From G963677485 sp942492855 (GTDB lineage Bacteria; Armatimonadota; HRBIN16), in contig OW818647.1 of assembly GCA_942492855.1 (NCBI GenBank), forward strand, positions 2,108,001 to 2,172,000: DNA of 64,000 bases. The letters run 5' to 3'. A program made the position numbers and the translations under genes. Shown here one piece after another: positions 60,756 to 64,000 of the stretch (position 1 is its first letter; every line of letters starts with the position of its first letter). Under the pieces are notes generated by a model. It worked only from the letters and a program-made list of their open reading frames with translations, was not told the DNA's origin and ran no database searches.

Positions 60756-63383
60756 TCACTTCGCCTTGATCTGCATGATGCGGGTTTCAGAGAACCCCAT
60801 CGGCAGGGACAGCTTCGGACCTTTGCCGATCTTCTTGCCGGTCAGCACGTCGGTCACAACAGAGCTACTGCCGGTGTCAATCTGCACGGTGCCCGCCTTG
60901 GTGGAATGCACCGCCAGGAAGGGGCCGTTGGCATACACCACACAGTCCGTCTGTGTGAACAGATGCACGCCGGCTTTCTTTGCCGCGGTGCGAAGCAACT
61001 CGGGTGTCAAGCGAGGCACACCCACGAACAGCGAGTGTCCGCCGTTATGCGCGCGCTGCACCACCGCAGCACTGCCGTCGCTGTAGCTCGCCAGCACCTC
61101 TGTGCTCTTGGCTCCGGCTACTTTGAACAATGGCCGGACCGGCTGCGTCACGCCAAACTGCTGGCCCAACTGCTTGCCCGCTGCGGTTGGCGTGGCCATA
61201 GCAGTCACGCCGCTGACTGGCTGCAGGTCCATTCCGGTCAGTTGGCGCATCGCGTCCAGTGAGCGGGTGTTGCCGTCGAGATACCCCGGCGCATAACACC
61301 AGATCACCACACTGCCCTTCGTGGCTTTCAGCAGCGCTGCCCGCTTGGCGGCGTCAAGCCGCCAGGCGTTCGCGAAGACATACAGCTTCGCATGGACACG
61401 CCCTTTGATCACATCGTCAAGTAGATACTGCCCATACGGAGCACCCATGCGGCCCAGCGCTCCGCGGGACTCATACAGCAGCGGGCGGGTCACCGAACTG
61501 CTGCCATCAGCCAGCCAGGGGATCGTGTTCTCATCCACCACCAGGGCGACCTCAGGGCGGAAGGGCGTGGGGTTTTTCAACATGGGGTCATCCAGTTTCG
61601 CCAGCCGTTTCATCTCAGCCCAGTAACCGGGGTGGTCAAACCAGCCGGTGGAACCCAGGTCCATCCACCAGGTGGCGAAGTTGCGCAGCGACTGCTGGGC
61701 CACATTCCGCAGCAGCAGGTTATTGGTCTGCTCAACGGATGTCAGCACATGCTCCGCGCCGGGGAACCGCTCATCGATGGTGATATTCGTGCGGGTGTCA
61801 TCCTCCACCAGCCACATCTTGTTTGCCAGGGCTACGCTCTCCCCAGCCGTCATGCAGGGGGCACTCTGGCCGCGGCCGCGGTCAAAATAGGAAATCGGCG
61901 AGCAGACGATGTCGATGTCGGGGCTATCCAGAACACGCCGTAGCGCATAATGACCTGACGAGCCGGCTCCGGTGTCGATCGCCCCAAATTCATGGACATA
62001 GCCATAGAACATCACCACCAGCTTGCGTCCCTTGGAAGCCTGCCGCACCACTTTCGCGAAGTCGCATACGGCATCCGCCATGGAGTGCTGCTGGAACTCC
62101 ACGAAGTCGATGATGTCGCGCTCTGTGCTGGGGTCGCGGAAGATGCCCGCCGGTGCTTCATGCCGGCGAGAGGCGCCGGGCACGGACGCGTTGCTGAAGT
62201 CAACTGAGTTGTTCTTCCAGGCCGCTCGCAGCGCGTTCACGGTGACATACCGCCTCTTCAGCCAACCTCGGAAGGCGATCGCATCACACGGGGCGTAGCC
62301 GTTCAATGGGCGGCTCCACGAATCCATATAGAACCACTCGCCGGTGTTCTGGCCGACGGGGTGGTATCCTGCGATACGGTTTGGATACTTGGATTCGAGA
62401 TGGCTGACTAGACGAGCCAGTCGAACCGACGCCTCTTTCACGTAGAGGGTCGAGGCTGGTGACGCCAACTGGGGGTGGGCACCGCTTTCCCACTTCATTA
62501 ACTCGTCGGGATGCGCTTTGTTCCACCAGTCCGGGGCGTAGACCGAGATTCGCGGGATGACCATCACCTTAGGGTTGGCGTCTATCGCGGCATCTATCAC
62601 GGTATCCACGGTGAGCCAGTTTTCTTTTTCGCCAGGTTCAGGCCAGACCAGTGGGATTGATGTGCTGACGAAGTCCACTCCCGCTTTGGCAGCCAACCTC
62701 ACCTGAGATTCGAAATAGTAGCCGGGAGGGCCTCCAAGATAGACATAAAAGTCGCCAGGTTTGTAGAACGCGGTCATAAGATGGCGTTCGGGGGCTGCCT
62801 TTGCCCAGAAACTCACGCGGTATTTATGGCCTGCAACCAGCGTCATGGTCGGGTTGCTGTAGATATGGAAATCTGGCCAGGTTCCATCCGGAGGTTCGAC
62901 GATCTTGACCTGAAGCCCGCCCGAGCCGTTTCGCCCGATGGATGGCAGCATCTTGACCGTGGTAGTGGTGTTCTGTGCTCCTTGCGGCCAGGTGCTCCAA
63001 CGGCTGGTGAATTCCGCGTCACCGGCCTCGAATTTCTGTATGGGCAGCGCATCTTTGCCTGTGGTCAAATCCTCAATGCGCATATCGTCCAGGATGATTT
63101 CCCCAGCCGACTGGCCAAACCGCAGATGCATGGTCGCACCTTGGTTGACCGTTTGGTTTGGACTGAACAGATACGAAACTATCTCGCCGTTGGCGGGCAG
63201 CGTGAGTTTACCGGCGCTGGGTTGACCGTAGAACACGCGGCCACGCACCGGCTTATTGTTTACCAGGATGCGTGGGGCACCCTTGTCCACCTTCACCCGC
63301 ACGGTCAGCGGAGCCGTCCATGCCGTAGAGCTTAATGCCAGGGACAGTCCCATGGCAGTCAGGATCAAGTTGCGTTTGAGCAC
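60756..63383 (-). CDS. Secreted GH42-like beta-galactosidase-type hydrolase
   Basis: 875 residues, GTG start with GAGGTGA upstream, signal peptide KRNLILTAMGLSLALSSTAWTA. Residues 25-205 are beta-rich, carbohydrate-binding-like (LDDMRIEDL, YRVSFWAKAAPERH). The barrel follows: PGYYFESQVRLAAKAGVDFVS, QNTGEWFY with acid/base candidate Glu349, and MWLVEDDTR with nucleophile candidate Glu527. Residues 620-800 look like the flavodoxin-like trimerisation domain of GH42 (EVALVVDENTIPWL, AKLYVFANAWRLD, SVVIWCYAPG). It probably removes galactose or a related sugar outside the membrane. It has its own promoter and operator. Confidence 0.8.
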   Translation of the reverse strand: MLKRNLILTAMGLSLALSSTAWTAPLTVRVKVDKGAPRILVNNKPVRGRVFYGQPSAGKLTLPANGEIVSYLFSPNQTVNQGATMHLRFGQSAGEIILDDMRIEDLTTGKDALPIQKFEAGDAEFTSRWSTWPQGAQNTTTTVKMLPSIGRNGSGGLQVKIVEPPDGTWPDFHIYSNPTMTLVAGHKYRVSFWAKAAPERHLMTAFYKPGDFYVYLGGPPGYYFESQVRLAAKAGVDFVSTSIPLVWPEPGEKENWLTVDTVIDAAIDANPKVMVIPRISVYAPDWWNKAHPDELMKWESGAHPQLASPASTLYVKEASVRLARLVSHLESKYPNRIAGYHPVGQNTGEWFYMDSWSRPLNGYAPCDAIAFRGWLKRRYVTVNALRAAWKNNSVDFSNASVPGASRRHEAPAGIFRDPSTERDIIDFVEFQQHSMADAVCDFAKVVRQASKGRKLVVMFYGYVHEFGAIDTGAGSSGHYALRRVLDSPDIDIVCSPISYFDRGRGQSAPCMTAGESVALANKMWLVEDDTRTNITIDERFPGAEHVLTSVEQTNNLLLRNVAQQSLRNFATWWMDLGSTGWFDHPGYWAEMKRLAKLDDPMLKNPTPFRPEVALVVDENTIPWLADGSSSVTRPLLYESRGALGRMGAPYGQYLLDDVIKGRVHAKLYVFANAWRLDAAKRAALLKATKGSVVIWCYAPGYLDGNTRSLDAMRQLTGMDLQPVSGVTAMATPTAAGKQLGQQFGVTQPVRPLFKVAGAKSTEVLASYSDGSAAVVQRAHNGGHSLFVGVPRLTPELLRTAAKKAGVHLFTQTDCVVYANGPFLAVHSTKAGTVQIDTGSSSVVTDVLTGKKIGKGPKLSLPMGFSETRIMQIKAK

Positions 63384-63403
63384 TGGGTCACCTCGAGATT
63401 CGC

Positions 63404-63418
63404 CGTATAGTCTATACG
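63404..63418. promoter_or_regulatory. 15-bp palindromic operator at the GH42-like promoter
   Basis: CGTATAG-T-CTATACG, perfect arms, lying just downstream of the -10 and across the predicted transcription start of the GH42-like gene. Position and symmetry suit a dimeric repressor site. The half site CGTAT...ATACG also occurs at 17429-17445 before paralogue 2. Confidence 0.55.
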
Positions 63419-63421
63419 TGA

Positions 63422-63450
63422 AGTATGCAAGATAGTTTGTGCGATGTCAA
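63422..63450 (-). promoter_or_regulatory. Promoter of the GH42-like gene
   Basis: On the minus strand, TTGACA (63450-63445), a 17-bp spacer and CATACT (63427-63422). The -35 is perfect, the -10 matches four of six bases. Confidence 0.6.
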
Positions 63451-63504
63451 CGGGGTTCGGTGATGATTGTGTCGGCAATGTATTTCAGCACTGAATAGCT
63501 ATGC

Positions 63505-63877
63505 CGGAGGCTATCCGCCAGACCGCCCCGGTTAGGGAAAACCGGCGCGGTCACACGAGCCTTTTGTAGGGGCGATGCGCGAATCGCCCTTCCTGCGCTT
63601 CTCGAAAGACCGGCCCGGAAAGGGAAAACCGGGCCGGTCGATTATGGTCTGGCAGACAGCCCGTTGTCCATTGGTTCACGCTGCCGCGGGTTTAGTCACC
63701 CACCCACACGACTACGTTCCGGGAGCTGACGCTCCGGGAACTGCGTCCAGTGCGGGTTCCTGCACCGCGCGGCTGATCAATAACGGCCGGCGTCGCTTCG
63801 CTCCGGCCGGCGCAGGGATGCCCAATGACACCCGTCTGACATTGCGAATGGCTATCGCCAGTGCTGAGTGGTTACCG
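63505..63877. repeat. Repeat mosaic near the right end
   Basis: CCGCCAGACCGCCCCGG and ACCGGCGCGGTCA (63516-63553), GTAGGGGCGATGCGCGAATC (63567), an ACCGGCCCGG...CCGGGCCGGTC palindrome (63607-63640), and 63683-63814, an inverted copy of 37631-37758 that carries CGGCCGGCGTCGCTTCGCTC and GGGAGCTGACGCTCCGG hairpins. No gene seen. Confidence 0.7.
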
Positions 63878-64000
63878 CTACTTAGTGCCTTTACTGACCG
63901 CGATCTTGATGACCGCAGGCGACCGCGCCGGGACGGTGATGCTCAGCGTGCCGGCGAGTTTCGATGCGGCCGCAGCACCCCATTTCCCATCCACCCAGTC
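63878..64000 (-). CDS. C-terminal end of an unknown protein, cut by window edge
   Basis: Forty codons and a TAG on the minus strand, open to the right edge: DWVDGKWGAAAASKLAGTLS, then ITVPARSPAVIKIAVSKGTK. The strand-turn-strand pattern resembles the last beta-strands of C-terminal sandwich domains in glycoside hydrolases. The lack of repeats and the sensible protein sequence support coding. Family cannot be told from this piece. Confidence 0.55.
   Translation of the reverse strand, partial: DWVDGKWGAAAASKLAGTLSITVPARSPAVIKIAVSKGTK

Overview
The window looks like a chromosomal segment of a free-living, carbohydrate-degrading bacterium, most probably a member of Armatimonadota or a similar poorly studied phylum. 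The reasons are: a large set of secreted glycoside hydrolases without SusC/SusD partners; a PurS-type purine pathway; a fused MurF-alanine racemase; a DUF6754-like membrane operon; and intergenic DNA packed with short GC-rich palindromic repeats. This is inference from gene content; there is no rRNA in the window. Most genes have clear Shine-Dalgarno sites and moderately high GC.

Layout. Positions 1-8.7 kb hold two parallel beta-helix proteins, a GH36 alpha-galactosidase split by an apparent one-base shift, and a creatininase-family protein. 8.7-12.3 kb is repeat-rich and carries an M48-like membrane protein without its zinc motif and an RDD membrane protein. 12.5-32.1 kb is a large polysaccharide-degradation locus: a frameshifted Gfo/Idh/MocA oxidoreductase coupled to a GH127 arabinofuranosidase on the minus strand, then on the plus strand four paralogous, mostly secreted proteins of an unrecognised barrel-like family, a 1288-residue (alpha/alpha)6-type hydrolase with three F5/8C modules, a GH20-like protein and a Tat-exported GH123/DUF4091-like protein.

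32.6-41.1 kb is housekeeping: murF-alr, an orphan DNA methyltransferase, tRNA-Val(GAC), purS-purQ-unknown-hisF, and a small exported protein. 41.1-51.4 kb is a specialised-metabolism island: an Sfp-type phosphopantetheinyl transferase coupled to a two-module NRPS (A-T-C-A-T-TE) whose thioesterase carries Cys instead of Ser, a pair of related small membrane proteins, an ankyrin protein, a GT4 glycosyltransferase and an AraC-type regulator.

52.1-60.3 kb is a ten-gene minus-strand operon with a near-perfect sigma-70 promoter (TTGACA-18-TATAAT). It joins six membrane or accessory proteins of unknown function to an NlpC/P60 endopeptidase and to the ATPase and two permeases of a nucleoside (BMP)-type ABC transporter that lacks its binding protein. 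This is the strongest candidate for an undescribed system. The window closes with a secreted GH42-like protein under a promoter/operator and the C-terminal end of another minus-strand protein.

Intergenic DNA contains several repeat families: 25-30 bp GTAGGGGC palindromes, some of which supply the stop codon of a gene; about 235 bp nested palindromes; GC-rich GACCGCGCCGG/CCGGCGCGGTC elements; an exact 146-bp tandem array; a 156/169-bp array beside tRNA-Val; and oligomers of the type ATCCGTGTAATCCGTGG. No transposase, integrase or CRISPR array was seen.
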